This document shows, piece after piece, positions 31,939 through 43,260 of a stretch of DNA of 64,000 bases. The notes under the pieces are model-generated. The model ran no database searches, had not been told where the DNA came from, and was given only the letters and a program-made list of their open reading frames with translations. The position numbers and the translations under genes were made by a program. Positions within the stretch are counted from its first letter, which is position 1. Every line of letters starts with the position of its first letter. The DNA comes from Magnaporthiopsis rhizophila. Lineage: Eukaryota; Ascomycota; Sordariomycetes; Magnaporthales; Magnaporthaceae. The stretch spans positions 113,445 through 177,444 of the forward strand of contig PYSS01000085.1 of the NCBI GenBank assembly GCA_003049465.1, in the 5' to 3' direction.

Positions 31939-34092
31939 ATGACGGAGGAAGAGGCGGTAACGGCTGCGCCCTGGCAGGACACGGTGCGGCGCAAGCTCGA
32001 CCAGCAGAAACATATCATCGACGACTTCTTGGCCGGTGTCGAGACCGACGCCAAGCTGTCCATTGGCCCCTCGACCGACGTTGCCGAGCTCCTTGAGGGG
32101 TTCGAACGTGGAGACCTCAGCTGCGTCGAGACGACCAAGGCCTTTATTCAAAGGTCGGCGACCAGAGATCTGTGGATTTTCCCTTCTCTTAGAATGCGTT
32201 TGTTGACGGGCACCATGGATTGCATGATAACGTGACCCGCAGAGCATGCAAAACTCACGAAACGGTACGCCCCCACCTACCCCTGGGTTCCGTGGCAGTG
32301 CCGCGGATTGCTAACAGGACGAGCATCTGCAATACCCGTAGACCAACTGGTAAGCCCCAATCGGGATGGGGTTGTGCCGGCTACGGCTCGGCGTAGAGCG
32401 TTCAAGAACCAAGAAAAACGCAAGTTTGGCTAACCGCCTGGCCGTGTCTAACAGCCTCACCGAGCTGGTCTTTGAGGATGCTCTTCGTCAAGCGGCCGCG
32501 CTCGACGACCATGTCGCAAAGAACGAGACATTAGCAGGTCCGCTGCACGGGATCCCAGTGACGGTTAAGGACCAATTCAACATCGCTGGTGTCGACACTA
32601 CCTTGGGATACGTGGGGAGGTCTTTCAAGCCCGCCGTTGACGATGCCGTCCTTGTGTGGATGCTGCGCTCGCTGGGGGCCTTGATCATTGCTAAATCAAA
32701 CCTTCCGCAGAGCATCATGGTACGCAACGAGCTGGTCCTTCTGGTCTTGTACATCCTGTCCATGGTAAGGTGATTGGGGCTACTCACTCTAAGAACACTA
32801 TCGACACAGTGGTGCGAGACGGATAACCCTCTCTGGGGTTTGACGACACATCCGCTGCACAAAGGCTACACTCCTGGTGGGTCGACCGGCGGCGAAGCTG
32901 CTCTGCTCTCGCAGGGAGCCTCCATGCTTGGTTGGGGCACGGACATCGGCGGAAGTATTCGTATTCCAGCGCACATGATGGGTCTATATGGCTTCAAGCC
33001 TACAGTAAGCTATCTGCTCGAGTCTACTTGGGCGCCTAGTGTCAAGGGCATGGCCCGTCCCGACGCGCCTCGAGGTGGCCGGAGAAACTTATTCGACAAT
33101 TATCACAACAGAGCTCTCGCCTTCCGTACAGAGGTGTTCCCGTATCTACCGAGGGCCAAGAGCACGTCCCATCTTCGGTTGGACCGCTGGCACGAAGCCT
33201 CCGCACCATCCGCCTAGCCATGGAGTCGCTAATCCGTGCTAAGCCGTGGGAGGCGGACGCACGCTGCACTCCGATCCCCTGGCGCGAGGACGTTCTCAAG
33301 CAAATACAAGACCGTCCCCTTGTGGTCGGGGTATTATACGACGATGAGTTTGTCAGACCCCACCCGCCGATATCCCGCGTCCTGAAGTCTGCCATCAAGG
33401 CGCTCCAGGATGCTGGCCACGAGGTCTTTGAATGGGACGCGCAGCTGCATGCTGATTGCATCGAGCTCATGGTACGGCTTATCGCCTACTTTCCCCAAAA
33501 CCCGCTCTTGGTCAAAAATTGGCGCGCTAATTTTGGCTCCTATGATCAGGACGAGTATTACACCGTCGACGGCGGTGAAGATATCCGCAATGATGTCGCC
33601 GCCGGAGGCGAGCCTCTCATTCCACACGTCCAGCGCCTGGTGGACCGCGGCGACGCCATCTCGGTCTACAAGTACTGGCAGCTCAACAGACGCAAGTGGG
33701 ATCTGCAACAAGCCTACCTCGAGAAGTGGAGCTCGCTCCAGTCCCCGGAATCCGGAAGGATTGCAGACGTCCTCGTCATGCCCCCGATGCCGCATTCGGC
33801 GGTCCCGCATCGTGGGTGCAAGTGGGTAGGGTACACAAAGGTCTGGAACCTGCTCGACTACCCGGCCATGGTGATTCCGGGCGGAAACGTCGTCCAAGGG
33901 GACCTCGAAGCGGAGTGGGATTTCGAGGAGCGTAACGAGACGGACGGGTGGGTCAAGAAGCTTTGGACAGACAACAAGGAGGACATGGCAGCGATGGGCC
34001 TCCCCGTTGGAGTGCAGCTGGTTGGTCGTAGATTCGAGGAGGAGAAGCTTCTGGCAGCCGCCACTGTGCTTGACTGGCTGTTGCGGAAATGA
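31939..34092 (+). CDS. Amidase-signature family amidase
   Basis: Six exons: 31939-32153, 32243-32264, 32342-32349, 32455-32719, 32810-33004 and 33112-34092 (about 561 residues). Phases and family conservation agree at every junction, including an 8-bp microexon that completes THET-TNCLTELVFE. The amidase-signature core is intact: GIPVTVKDQF with the catalytic Lys, PGGSTGGEAAL with the cis-Ser region, and GTDIGGSIRIPAH with the nucleophile Ser. The C-terminus reads GLPVGVQLVGRRFEEEKLL. It should hydrolyse an amide to acid and ammonia; relatives include acetamidase-type enzymes, but the substrate is not visible. No signal peptide, so it is probably cytosolic. Confidence 0.88.
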
Positions 34093-34655
34093 GGGGTGGA
34101 GAGACAGTGGGCACGCCGGCTCCAACGTGTTCCGGTGGCCATGGTCTCGGGAGGCTAAATAGGTCTCGAGACTGTCCTATCACAAATCCCCACCGAGTTC
34201 AGCACTGATCGCAATTCTGCCTCCGGTTCACCATTACGCCAGAGAGCGTCGCTGTGTCGACGTTTAACGTGGGAGTGAGGATAGGGAAGAATATTTCCAT
34301 CAGCGACCAAAGTTGAATATATCAGGTTCGGTACGCATTTTCTTCAGGAGATCCTGGGGCCTTCTCTGAGGGGCTCTTCTTCCATCAACGCGCGCTGCAT
34401 AAATGCTACTGGAATAACAAAAAAGGAATAGGAAAAGAAATAGGGGAAAAAGCAAATATTGACACGATTGGGCTCCGTGCATAAGGCGTGTATAAAAATA
34501 TGTTACTTGGATTATTTCCCATAGCAGATACAAGAATCGGCGGAACTACCTAACCCAAAGAAACGACATGGCAGGTGATACAAGATTATGCTAATGAACT
34601 GATGGTACAAACAAGTCTACAAGCATTTCACACCAACCCCATCAGCTCGCCCATG
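34093..34655. other. Intergenic region between converging genes
   Basis: It holds the 3' regions of the amidase and the Asn-rich gene. No gene or repeat was recognised. Confidence 0.6.
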
Positions 34656-35945
34656 TCACTGCCCCAGGCGGTAGGCGACATCGGGGCGGAAATACTGGCT
34701 GATGTCGTTGTCGACACCGCAGTTGGTGCACGTGTGCAGCACGCGGGCGGCATTGTGAGCACCGGGGCCGAAATGCGTCACCGACGGGGTCTGCTGCTGC
34801 TGCTGCTGCGGTTGCTGCTGCTGCGGCATCCGTGGCGGGGAACCCCCAGCGCTCCGGCCGTAAGCTGCCATGCCGTTGCCGTTGCCGACGCTGTTGCCGT
34901 TCATCTTGGCGGCGTTGGTCGGGCTGCCGCTGCTGTCCGGCCCGCTGTGGTAGCCCGCCTCCCGGAGGTCTGCCTCGTGGTGCTTGCGGGCGACCTCGGA
35001 CGCGGCGATGCCGCTGACGCCGGCACCGACGCCGTACCCGGCACCGGGGCTGCGGCCCATGTCATGGTCCCGGAAATGGTCGCCGTTGTTGTTGTTGCTG
35101 TTGTTGATGATGTTGCGCTCGTTGAGGCCGGCGCCATTGACGCCGTGGGTGTTGTCGATGCCGCGGGGGGCCTGGTGCCCGTTGCGGACGCCGGCGGCGC
35201 CGTTGTTGTTGTGGTGGTCGCTGCTGCTGAAATTGATGCCAGGAGCCGGGCTGTACGTGTACATGTCGTCGTTGCCGTGACCATTGACGCCGTAGGCATT
35301 GCCGTCTAGGCCTGCGGCGTTGCCGTTGGACCAGTAGGGATCCCTCTCGCCGTCGAGGTTGGACAGCGTGTTGCCGTTGTTCAGCATGCCGCCGTTGTTG
35401 GTGCCGACGAAGTCCTTGGCATACACGTCCCTCGGACCGCCCTGGCTCCCCGGGCGCAGGGGCAGGTTCTTCTGGTAGCCGTCGACACCGGCGCCGTTGT
35501 TATTGGGTACGTCGTTGGCGTTGTTGGCGCCGCGATTGTTGTTGATGTTGCCCCAGTACGGGTCGCGCTTGGTGTTGGTGCCGATGTTTGCCGGCTTGAC
35601 GGGCTGGGGCTGCTCGATCTGGGAGTCACCGGCGAAGGCCACCCCAGGCTGCCGCCTGGAGTCGAACTCTGGCTCGCCGGCGCCGCCAAAGTCGACACCC
35701 GAGTCGGACTTTTGGTGGCGGTGGCGCTGCGACTTGCGGAGAGTTGGTGACGTGTTGAGGCCGTCGGCGCTGGTCCTGCCGGTCAAGGACCGGTCTTGGG
35801 CGGGCTTGATGGGCTTGACGGCGGAAGGGTCAACATCGGAGGGGAAGGAGCCAGGCAGCCGGCCATCCTCGTATTCGCCGGACCCCTTGGGGCTGCGACG
35901 GTCGTCGCCGTGCAGCGCATTCTTGATCTTTGTTCCGAGACCCAT
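34656..35945 (-). CDS. Asn/Gly-rich low-complexity protein with conserved ends
   Basis: A single exon of 429 residues. The N-terminus (MGLGTKIKNALHGDD) is conserved-looking and amphipathic; MGLG could be a myristoylation-type start. The body is Asn/Gly-rich, with a repeated RDPYW unit (RDPYWGN, RDPYWSN) and NGN-type runs. A Pro/Gln stretch (PQQQQPQQQQQQTP) follows. The last 25 residues carry CTNCGVDNDISQYFRPDVAY, a compact CxxC element that looks conserved. The composition fits a prion-like or scaffold protein. No function is known to me. Confidence 0.7.
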   Translation of the reverse strand: MGLGTKIKNALHGDDRRSPKGSGEYEDGRLPGSFPSDVDPSAVKPIKPAQDRSLTGRTSADGLNTSPTLRKSQRHRHQKSDSGVDFGGAGEPEFDSRRQPGVAFAGDSQIEQPQPVKPANIGTNTKRDPYWGNINNNRGANNANDVPNNNGAGVDGYQKNLPLRPGSQGGPRDVYAKDFVGTNNGGMLNNGNTLSNLDGERDPYWSNGNAAGLDGNAYGVNGHGNDDMYTYSPAPGINFSSSDHHNNNGAAGVRNGHQAPRGIDNTHGVNGAGLNERNIINNSNNNNGDHFRDHDMGRSPGAGYGVGAGVSGIAASEVARKHHEADLREAGYHSGPDSSGSPTNAAKMNGNSVGNGNGMAAYGRSAGGSPPRMPQQQQPQQQQQQTPSVTHFGPGAHNAARVLHTCTNCGVDNDISQYFRPDVAYRLGQ

Positions 35946-36651
35946 GTTGAACTGTGAGATGTGATGGTTATGGATGGAAATTAGGACAAAATGGAATCTG
36001 AGGACAAGTGGCGAACGTTTGTTTATAATTGGATGAGGGTATAGATGGTGATCTTTTGGGCCTATGCAATTTTACTGATGTAGAGTAATATCAAATTGGC
36101 CTTACCGTCCCCAGGGGCGGGCATTTATTAATACTCCTGCTGCCCTTCGGCCGTCGTCGGCGTCCCAGAGCGGACGAAAAGTTGGCAACGTTGACATCAC
36201 CTCTAGTTTTGCGCGCATTGACACACGGTATTACAATTTGCGACAGTCAGAATCGAAGAGTGTACTGAGCCACGGCAGACGAGCCTGCTTGGATTGCGTT
36301 TTCGGATGATCATCGCGAAGATCGTCGTGGGAAAAAACCTGGCCAAAGGATTAAGCGTGTGAGGCTGGCGTCGGGAACCGAGCTGAGTGGTGGAGCCCCT
36401 GCGTCACTGGATGACGTCGAAGGTGAGCTGCTGTGGATGGAAAATTTAGGGGTCTTCTCGGCAACTCAATCTTGCATGATCCAATTGATGGCTCCAATTT
36501 TGCCACAGTAGAATTCAGGGTCCAGACTGGAAAATATGACGGGCAAGCTGGAAATGGACAGCTACGGCGGGAGCTGAAGTTAGCAATCGTTGTGGCCAAG
36601 TTGGACATTATTCCTAGAAACCATCACAAGTACCCTGCCCTCCAACCCTCT
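35946..36651. other. Intergenic region
   Basis: Promoter side of the Asn-rich gene and 3' side of the dehydrogenase. No gene was recognised. Confidence 0.6.
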
Positions 36652-38061
36652 CTAATACCCCTCTTTTCGGTTGACACGGTTCGCCAGCGGCCTTCCCTCG
36701 TCGAGGCGCCCGAGGTTCAAGTCGAGGATGCCCAGGATGCGCGAGCCAAGCTTGGTGGAGGAGCCGCTGACGTGCGGCGTGATGAGCACGTTCTTGGCCT
36801 TCCAGAGCGGGTGGCCCGCGGGCAGGGGCTCCGGGTCCGTGACGTCGAGTGCGGCGCCGCGGATCACGCCGGCCTCCAGCGCCGCGATGAGCGCGTCGGT
36901 GTCGATCACCTGTCCGCGCGCAATGTTGGACACGAACGTCTTCCCTCGCCTGGCGCCCTCGCCCAGCAGGTTCAGCTCGTCGGCACCCAGCAGGTGCGTG
37001 GTCTTGCTGGTCAGCGGCGCTGACACCACGAGCAAGTCCAGGCCCGACGACAGGAAGCGGTGCAGGTCTTCCTTGGAGCCTCCCGAGAACCAACGGGACG
37101 GGAACGCGCCGTCCGGGTCGCCCGTGCCCGGCGGCGCGTACGTGTCGTCGCGCCGCGACTCGGGCGTCTCCCGCGGGTGCAGCGTGTAGGCGTGAACGTC
37201 CATGCCCAGCGCCTTGCTCAGCCGGGCCACCTGTCGCCCGATGCTGCCGTAGCCGAGGATGCCGCTGGTGGGTTTCCAACGAGAGTCGGTTAGTGAATGA
37301 CCCCGGCAGCCGGCCAGAAGGGAGAGAGGGAGACATACACCCGGCGCCCTACCGAGTCCTCGACGACGCTGTCGTACCAGGCTGGGTCCCAACTCTCCTC
37401 TTTTTGCTTCTCGATGTATCTGGGGACTGTATGTATGCAGCACCGCAGGGGTTTGTGTTAGTAAACGCTGCTGGGAGCAGCCACTGACTGACTTTGAGTG
37501 GTGTCGCATGTTCGAGACAAGCACGCACGATGGTGTTCAAAGCTCAGGAACGTGCTGATGATCCACTCGGAGATCTGCGGCCTGGAGATTGGTGGCGCCT
37601 CGCGTCAGCTAACTGTTGTGTTACTCCAAAGGCATTCCGACCCCTAACGACGGGGCGACTCACCCGTGCACTCCATTGGCGGTACACAGCGCGATGCTTT
37701 CGTCATCGAACAGCGGGCTCTGCAGGACGTGGTTGGCGCCGGCGCTGAGCAGCTGCACGTACTGCAGCTTGGGCGCCTGCTCCCGGGTCGGCAGCGCCGT
37801 GCCCGTCATTAAGATCGTGACCTCCTTCCACTCGAACCTGTCGCACGAGCCCGAGACGGCTTCCGGCACGGCCGCGGCCCCCCACGCGCATTCTTGGACT
37901 GAGATCTGGAGGTCGGGGTATTTGGACTTGATCTTCTCCAGCGTGGCCGGGTCAGGCTGGAAGACCGACGGGAGTAGCATCAACAGCTTGTGACCCTTGA
38001 GTCCTCCGCTGGCGGCCAGGGCCTGCGCTAGCTCGTCGTCTTTGGCGAGTTTGATGGTCAT
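36652..38061 (-). CDS. D-isomer-specific 2-hydroxyacid dehydrogenase
   Basis: Four exons on the minus strand: 36652-37264, 37339-37426, 37529-37581 and 37664-38061 (about 383 residues). All introns are GT-AG and restore a continuous family protein. The Rossmann motif GILGYGSIGRQVARL (GxGxxG) follows the third intron. The catalytic Arg lies in FVSNIARGQVIDTDAL, the Glu in ALDVTDPEPLPAGHPL, and the His in NVLITPHVSGSS. It should reduce a 2-keto acid (glyoxylate or hydroxypyruvate type) with NAD(P)H. The N-terminal KLLMLLPSVFQPDP region is the substrate-binding half. No targeting signal is clear. Confidence 0.87.
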
Positions 38062-38516
38062 TGTCGCGCGTCTTGCTCGAATTCTTCTTCTTTATACATG
38101 CGAGCCTCTTCTGTGTGGATTACTCTCCTTGGTGGTTGGATCTGTACGTTGGAGCCTTCTTAATTGACCCCTCACCAGGCCACTGCAATGCAATTTGTAA
38201 GCTGCGATGATGCTATAAGGCCACTGATGCCTGTAAGTCCGGGGAAACCGAATTTATCCGCAGGAAATGAGGGGTGAAACGCCTCCACCAGTGAGACTCT
38301 CATAACAACCTAGACTGTGCCTTCTTGGCAGCCCGGATGACAAACATGTCAGCGGTGATACCAATTGTCGATATATATCCGAGATCGGTCGGAGCCAGAT
38401 CCGCAGTGTATTTATTTTATTCTACCTATCATCGTCCGTCTGCTAAAACAAATGGACCTCTATTTTCCTTTCCGGCTTCACGTCCCACCCGCGCAGCCCT
38501 CCACTAAGCTGCTGCG
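38062..38516. other. Intergenic region
   Basis: It lies upstream of the dehydrogenase (minus) and downstream of the aldo-keto reductase (minus). No gene was recognised. Confidence 0.6.
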
Positions 38517-39404
38517 CTACTCGTCGTCGCCAAGGAAGACTTTGACGCCCAGCCAGCCGTCGCCGCACACCTTGGCCCGATCCTTGATGTTGTCCAGCGC
38601 CTTGACGTCGTCCTCGTCCAGGTCCCAGCCGTCTAGGCCGGTAAAGTTCGCCTCGATGCGCGACTTGTTCACGCTCTTGGGGATGACACTGAAGCCGTGG
38701 TGTAGGCCCCACTTTAGCAGCACCTGCTGGGGTGTCTTGCCTTTAGCCTCGGCCACGGCCTTGACCGTATCGCTGGCGGCGACCGGCGAGTTGCCGGCGC
38801 CCAGTGGCGAGTAGGCCGACGCGTGGATCCCCTTCTCCTTGAGGTACGCCACCAGCTTCGGTGACGGGTTGAACGGGTGCAGCTCGATCTGGTTCACGGC
38901 CGGCACGACCTTGGTGGCCTTGTCGGCCAGCAGGCGCTCCATGTGCGTAATTCCAAAGTTGGACACGCCGATGGTGCGCGCCTTGCCCGAGGCCAGCAAC
39001 TTTTGCATTTCGCGCCACGTGTCGACGTAGTCCCAGTCGCCGTACAGGCTGCCGGGCTTGTCCGGGTCGAGGCTCGCGGGCCAGTGCATCAGGTACAGGT
39101 CGACGTAGTCCGTCTGGAGCTGCTCGAGGCTCTTGTCGAGTGCCTCGGCCACGCGCTTGTGGTCTGTGTTGCCGAGCTTCGTGGTTATCCAGATCTGATC
39201 GCGTGGCACCCCCGACGCTTTGATGGCGTCGCCGACTTCGCGCTCGTTGCTGTACATCTTGGCCGTGTCGACGTGCCGGTAGCCTACCTCCAGCGCCGTC
39301 TGGATTGCCGCCGTGTTGCAGTCATACGTGCCCAGGCCGACGGCGGGAATTTTGGCCCCGTTGTTGAGCGTGTATGTCTTTTGCGATGCTGTGACGTTGG
39401 CCAT
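38517..39404 (-). CDS. Aldo-keto reductase
   Basis: A single exon of about 295 residues from the Met at 39404 (MANVTASQKTYTLNNG); an in-frame ATG eight codons upstream is possible. The AKR barrel is complete. The catalytic tetrad is visible as Asp in RHVDTAKMYSNE, Tyr in the same segment, Lys in WITTKLGN and His in LYLMHWPASLD. IGVSNFG, VNQIELHPF and the NADPH-binding IPKSVNKSRIEANF are all present. It should reduce aldehydes or ketones with NADPH; the substrate is not evident. Confidence 0.9.
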   Translation of the reverse strand: MANVTASQKTYTLNNGAKIPAVGLGTYDCNTAAIQTALEVGYRHVDTAKMYSNEREVGDAIKASGVPRDQIWITTKLGNTDHKRVAEALDKSLEQLQTDYVDLYLMHWPASLDPDKPGSLYGDWDYVDTWREMQKLLASGKARTIGVSNFGITHMERLLADKATKVVPAVNQIELHPFNPSPKLVAYLKEKGIHASAYSPLGAGNSPVAASDTVKAVAEAKGKTPQQVLLKWGLHHGFSVIPKSVNKSRIEANFTGLDGWDLDEDDVKALDNIKDRAKVCGDGWLGVKVFLGDDE

Positions 39405-40345
39405 GTTGTCGTCTATCAGGGTCCTCATTGGGGTATCAAGTTAGGGTAGGAGTGACTTTTGCGATGTCGATTCCTTTAAAGTCTGGTGTGGTGTTCGTCT
39501 GGGTTTTATGACGGAATCTCGGAACCCGGGGAGGCCGGCCGGCCGGAAGGACCGACACTGGGCTAGAAGATTCCCTTGCCTTCCCCAATCGCCCCCTCGG
39601 GGCCGGGCATATTCTCTTTCCCCGATATCCCCAACAGCCAGGTCATGTTTCGAGCACGTTCCCCGCACCTTGTTCCCCAACCTTGGGTCTTCCCGCCAGC
39701 ATCATCGATTCTGGGGGCACTTTTTCATTTCACCGTCATCGTCCAGTCCCTACTACACCAGGTAGTCATGACAGTATTTTTGTACCTTCCAAACATCCCA
39801 TCTACCTTTGTATCCCCTATCCTTGGACCGTGATTCCTTGTCCATACATCAAGGCTAGGCCCACTATTCTGGATGACGGCATAACCCCGCCGCGAACCGG
39901 AGACGGCCCGATTCAAGCGAAGCCAAGCACGAGCCCAAGGCCGTGCATCCAATCCTTTGTTCCCCGGTCAATCTTCTCAGGGGATAGCACCCGCCAAAAA
40001 TGAACGAATCCTGAGCTGCCCAGCTCAGCTGAAGGGCCAGCTGGAACAATGAACATGCATTTTAATTAAATGTCTTGGGCGGCAGGTGTACCCGCAGCAT
40101 GTGCTACCTGGGAAGAACTTGAACTCAAACCTGCGGCTGGGCTGGTGGATCTGTGCTGGAATGCGAGGAATACGGCGATGGCCTCTTTTCGTTTGAAACG
40201 ACGGCGCCGAAGCATCACTACCTTTTACCTATAAAATCCTTGCCAGCCTCTTTGCATCTCGGCCGGGTTTGCAAAAGATCAGCAGCAAGAAACCGAATCC
40301 TCCTTCCGCTATTGCCCCCTGAACACACTCGAAGACCGAGTCAAC
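39405..40345. other. Divergent promoter region of aldo-keto reductase and secreted protein genes
   Basis: The two genes point away from each other. Besides the TATA box at 40230, no gene or repeat was recognised. Confidence 0.6.
40230..40236 (+). promoter_or_regulatory. Probable TATA box of the Cys-rich secreted protein gene
   Basis: TATAAAA lies 110 bp upstream of the start codon at 40346 and is followed by CT-rich sequence. This spacing is usual for strongly regulated fungal genes. No transcript evidence is available. Confidence 0.5.
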
Positions 40346-40758
40346 ATGAAGTCAGCTCTCCTCTCCCTCCTCGCCATGGCTGCCGGCTCGGCGCTGGCAG
40401 CCGTGGGTGGACGCTGTCAGGGAGGCGCCGCCGGCTGCATCTGCCTCGACTACCGCGAGTGCCAGCGATATGGAGGCATGCCAGATCCCGGCATCCCCGG
40501 ACACTGGGCCTGCCCCTGGGATCCCGACAATATCCAGGGCTGCTGGATCGGCTTCTGCAAGGGCGAGCGCACCTCCTGCCAGTGGCGCGATGGCTGCCAG
40601 CCCCCGGACAAGATTCTTTCCGGTGAGGTCGCATTGGACACCTGCGGCTACAGTACCGTTAAACTCAATGGACGAGGCGCTAACATTCCGCACACCGTCG
40701 TTACACAGACCCAACCTGCCCCGGCGGCAACGATTTTATCTGCTGTTCGACTAAGTGA
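40346..40758 (+). CDS. Small secreted cysteine-rich protein
   Basis: Two exons, 40346-40622 and 40709-40758, split by an 86-bp phase-1 intron (GTGAGG donor, GCTAAC branch, CACAG acceptor). Reading through the intron would give a frame with a run-on tail lacking cysteines; splicing instead yields a CPGGNDFICCSTK end, as in other fungal cysteine-rich secreted proteins. The protein is about 108 residues, with signal peptide MKSALLSLLAMAAGSALA. The mature part of about 90 residues has 12 cysteines, an even number that suits six disulphides. No catalytic motif. Size, secretion and cysteine content fit an effector or antimicrobial-type protein, but that is inference. Confidence 0.72.
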
Positions 40759-40970
40759 AATGCGCGTGGCATTCGTGGAAGTCTGGATACTGCATAGAAG
40801 CGCAATCTTGTATGAGTAAACATATCTGCCAATAATTACGATTGGCCCTAAGAACAGAAGCAGCCTGGGATGGATGCAGGGCGCGCGGTCTTGAGTACTT
40901 TGTCTACATCCCAGATCCAAGTCCGGCAATTTCCAACGAGCAATAATCCCAACAACCCCTAGGTACAATC

Positions 40971-42364
40971 TCACAGGTAGTTCACCGCCGACTGGCCGGG
41001 AATGTCTTTGATCCCTGCACGTGGATAAGTATCCAGTTAGCCCTCACGCACTTGATACACGGCCAAAGGTCGTTTGTCACTTACAGACATCCCCAATCTC
41101 CTCGGGATAGGCACGCTTCTTGGTGCAAGCGATGGCCTGCGCGTCCGTCTGCCTCTTGAGCGGGCGGCAGCGGTCGCCCGCGCACTTGCCGTCCATGGCG
41201 CGCTGGAGGGCGTCGCCTTGCCAGCCAAAGACGTAGTCGGCGTGGTTGCCCAGCCCCGTGCGCTCGCCGTTGCTCCAGAAGAAGGGCTGCGAGCCGTCGG
41301 CGGGCCAGTCGGCCTTGTTGTTAAACTGGCGCGTGTCCCACATGACCTGGCGTTGTGCAAATGATATGATGTTAGTGTGTGTCAAGCGTTTTTTCTCCCT
41401 CCCCCTTCTTTTTCTTTCCGTCCGCCTTTGCAATTTAATCTGTCACGTACCTCGTACATCACCTATCGGGTTTAGGGTTAGGTATCACATCACGGTTAGC
41501 CTTGTTCGGATGATGCGCCAGGATTATCAAAGCCGTGTTGTTCTGTTGGTTTACCTGAGGAATCTTGATCGGGTGCGACGCGGGACAGGCTCCACCCGAC
41601 TCAAAGGTGCCGCGCTCGGGGTATGCCACGTGGTCGCGATGGTTGGGCGAGTCCAGGTTCTTGCCGTCCCAGCACGACGGGAAGTGTACCGATACACGCC
41701 AGCCGCCGCCGCAGGGCTGCTTGGGGAACTCCTTGGTGTCGGCGCCCGTGCAGGGCGCGCCACCGAACGGGTTCTGCTGCATGTTGGCCTCGCACCGGAA
41801 GCACAGCTGCCGCTGCTGGGCGGACGGGGACTTGTTGAGCGGGTCACCGACGAGCATGCGGAAGCCCTGACCCAGGGGGTGGGTGGGTTAGTTAAGTCAA
41901 CGGCGTCCACTCTGGCCTGCAGAGACCTAGCTGTCCCTCGAAGAGTGTGCACTTACCGGCTTGAAGGCTGTCACCCTGGCGGATGCCTGGTAGCCCCTGA
42001 TGTAGTACACCGTAATGCCGCCCTTGACGCCCAGGCCCAAGTTGGCGACCTGGGGAACGCGCTTGAAGGAGCCGTTGCGAGCGCGGAAATAGACGTTGGC
42101 GGTCCAGTAGTTGGAAAAGTCCTCCGAGTAGGTGCAGCTGGTGCAGGTCGACAGCTTGGCCGGGTCGTAGTTCACCGGCGTCATTGTGGCGTTGAACGAG
42201 TTGCCGCCCACGATCTGGTGCATGTGCGGAGACGGGATCTGACCCGGGTTGACCAGAGGGTCCAAGCGGTCGACGACGAGCTGAGAGCATCCGAACCGCA
42301 TCAGCTCCTGTCCGGCGACGAGCCGGACTGCCGCCGCGGCGGCCACCAGGGGTTTGAGAAGCAT
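40971..42364 (-). CDS. Secreted DUF1996 protein
   Basis: Five exons on the minus strand: 40971-41014, 41085-41346, 41451-41462, 41555-41866 and 41957-42364 (about 345 residues). The third exon is only 12 bp and encodes VMYE, restoring the run IPQ-VMYE-VMWDTRQFN. The signal peptide is MLLKPLVAAAAAVRLVAG. DUF1996 blocks are clear: MRFGCSQLVVDRLDPLVNPG, SPHMHQIVGGN, TCTSCTYSEDFSNYW, FPSCWDGKNLDSPNHRDHVA and SHPIKIPQ. Members are widespread secreted fungal proteins of unknown activity, sometimes with WSC domains, which this one lacks. Confidence 0.85.
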
Positions 42365-43260
42365 TTTTGATGCTGGTTAGGGCTTTGTATAAGAAGGACC
42401 AGTGGCGTGTGTCTCGAGGGTAACGCGAAGAGCCTGATGTGTGAAAAGACGAGAGGCTTTCCAAGCCGGTGAATCGAGGAAACCAGGGGGAAAGCTCCAG
42501 ATTTATGGGGAGACGGTCCCAGGCGGCAGGTTCGGCTTCGCTTCGTTCATACTACGCGCGCATGCAACCCATGCTCGGCCCAAACGGTAGTTCACCCCCG
42601 TTTTGCCTATCGACAGGAAGCTTGATATGAAATGCATACCAAAAAGGCGTATAGAAATCAAGAGGTTGCGCCCAGCCGCGTCTGCCGAAGCGAGCGTTGC
42701 GTGGGCGGTTAATCTCAACTCAAATCTGAGAATTTGCGGGGGGGAGAGAATTGAACCAATCCCGATGTTGGCGACGCTCCTGTCCATATTAAAAGCGAAC
42801 GCGTGGTGGGCTCGTACTGGGATGGTAATGCCGGATTCCATGTGTGCAGAGTCTTGTTCCGGTCCGAATCCGGATGAATCGAAGCGGTGGAGCGTCCTCA
42901 TATACGAACGAGCGTCTCGACTGGCCCCCTCGCTGATCATCACATCCACATCACTTGAATGTGACTGGATCGATTTACTCTTATCGTATTTCCCACTATA
43001 GTGGCGGACCAACGGCAGATGGGCTAACCAATGAGGCTGGCTGCGACATGGTCTTTCGAGTCACTCGGTGGCGATACGCTGCTCGGGAGCTTCCGGCCCT
43101 TCTCCGGTTGGTACAAGCAAGAGCATGCGAAATGCCGACCGGTACGATGCCGATTAGGCGCCCATGTAGCTATCTTGGCCACACGCACTTGCTAGACGCA
43201 CAGAGAATTTCCAATTAGGGCTACTGTCTCAGAACGTTGAAAGGTTTCGGCTGGCTTCAT
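42365..43260. other. Intergenic region
   Basis: Upstream region of the DUF1996 gene. No gene was recognised. Confidence 0.6.
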
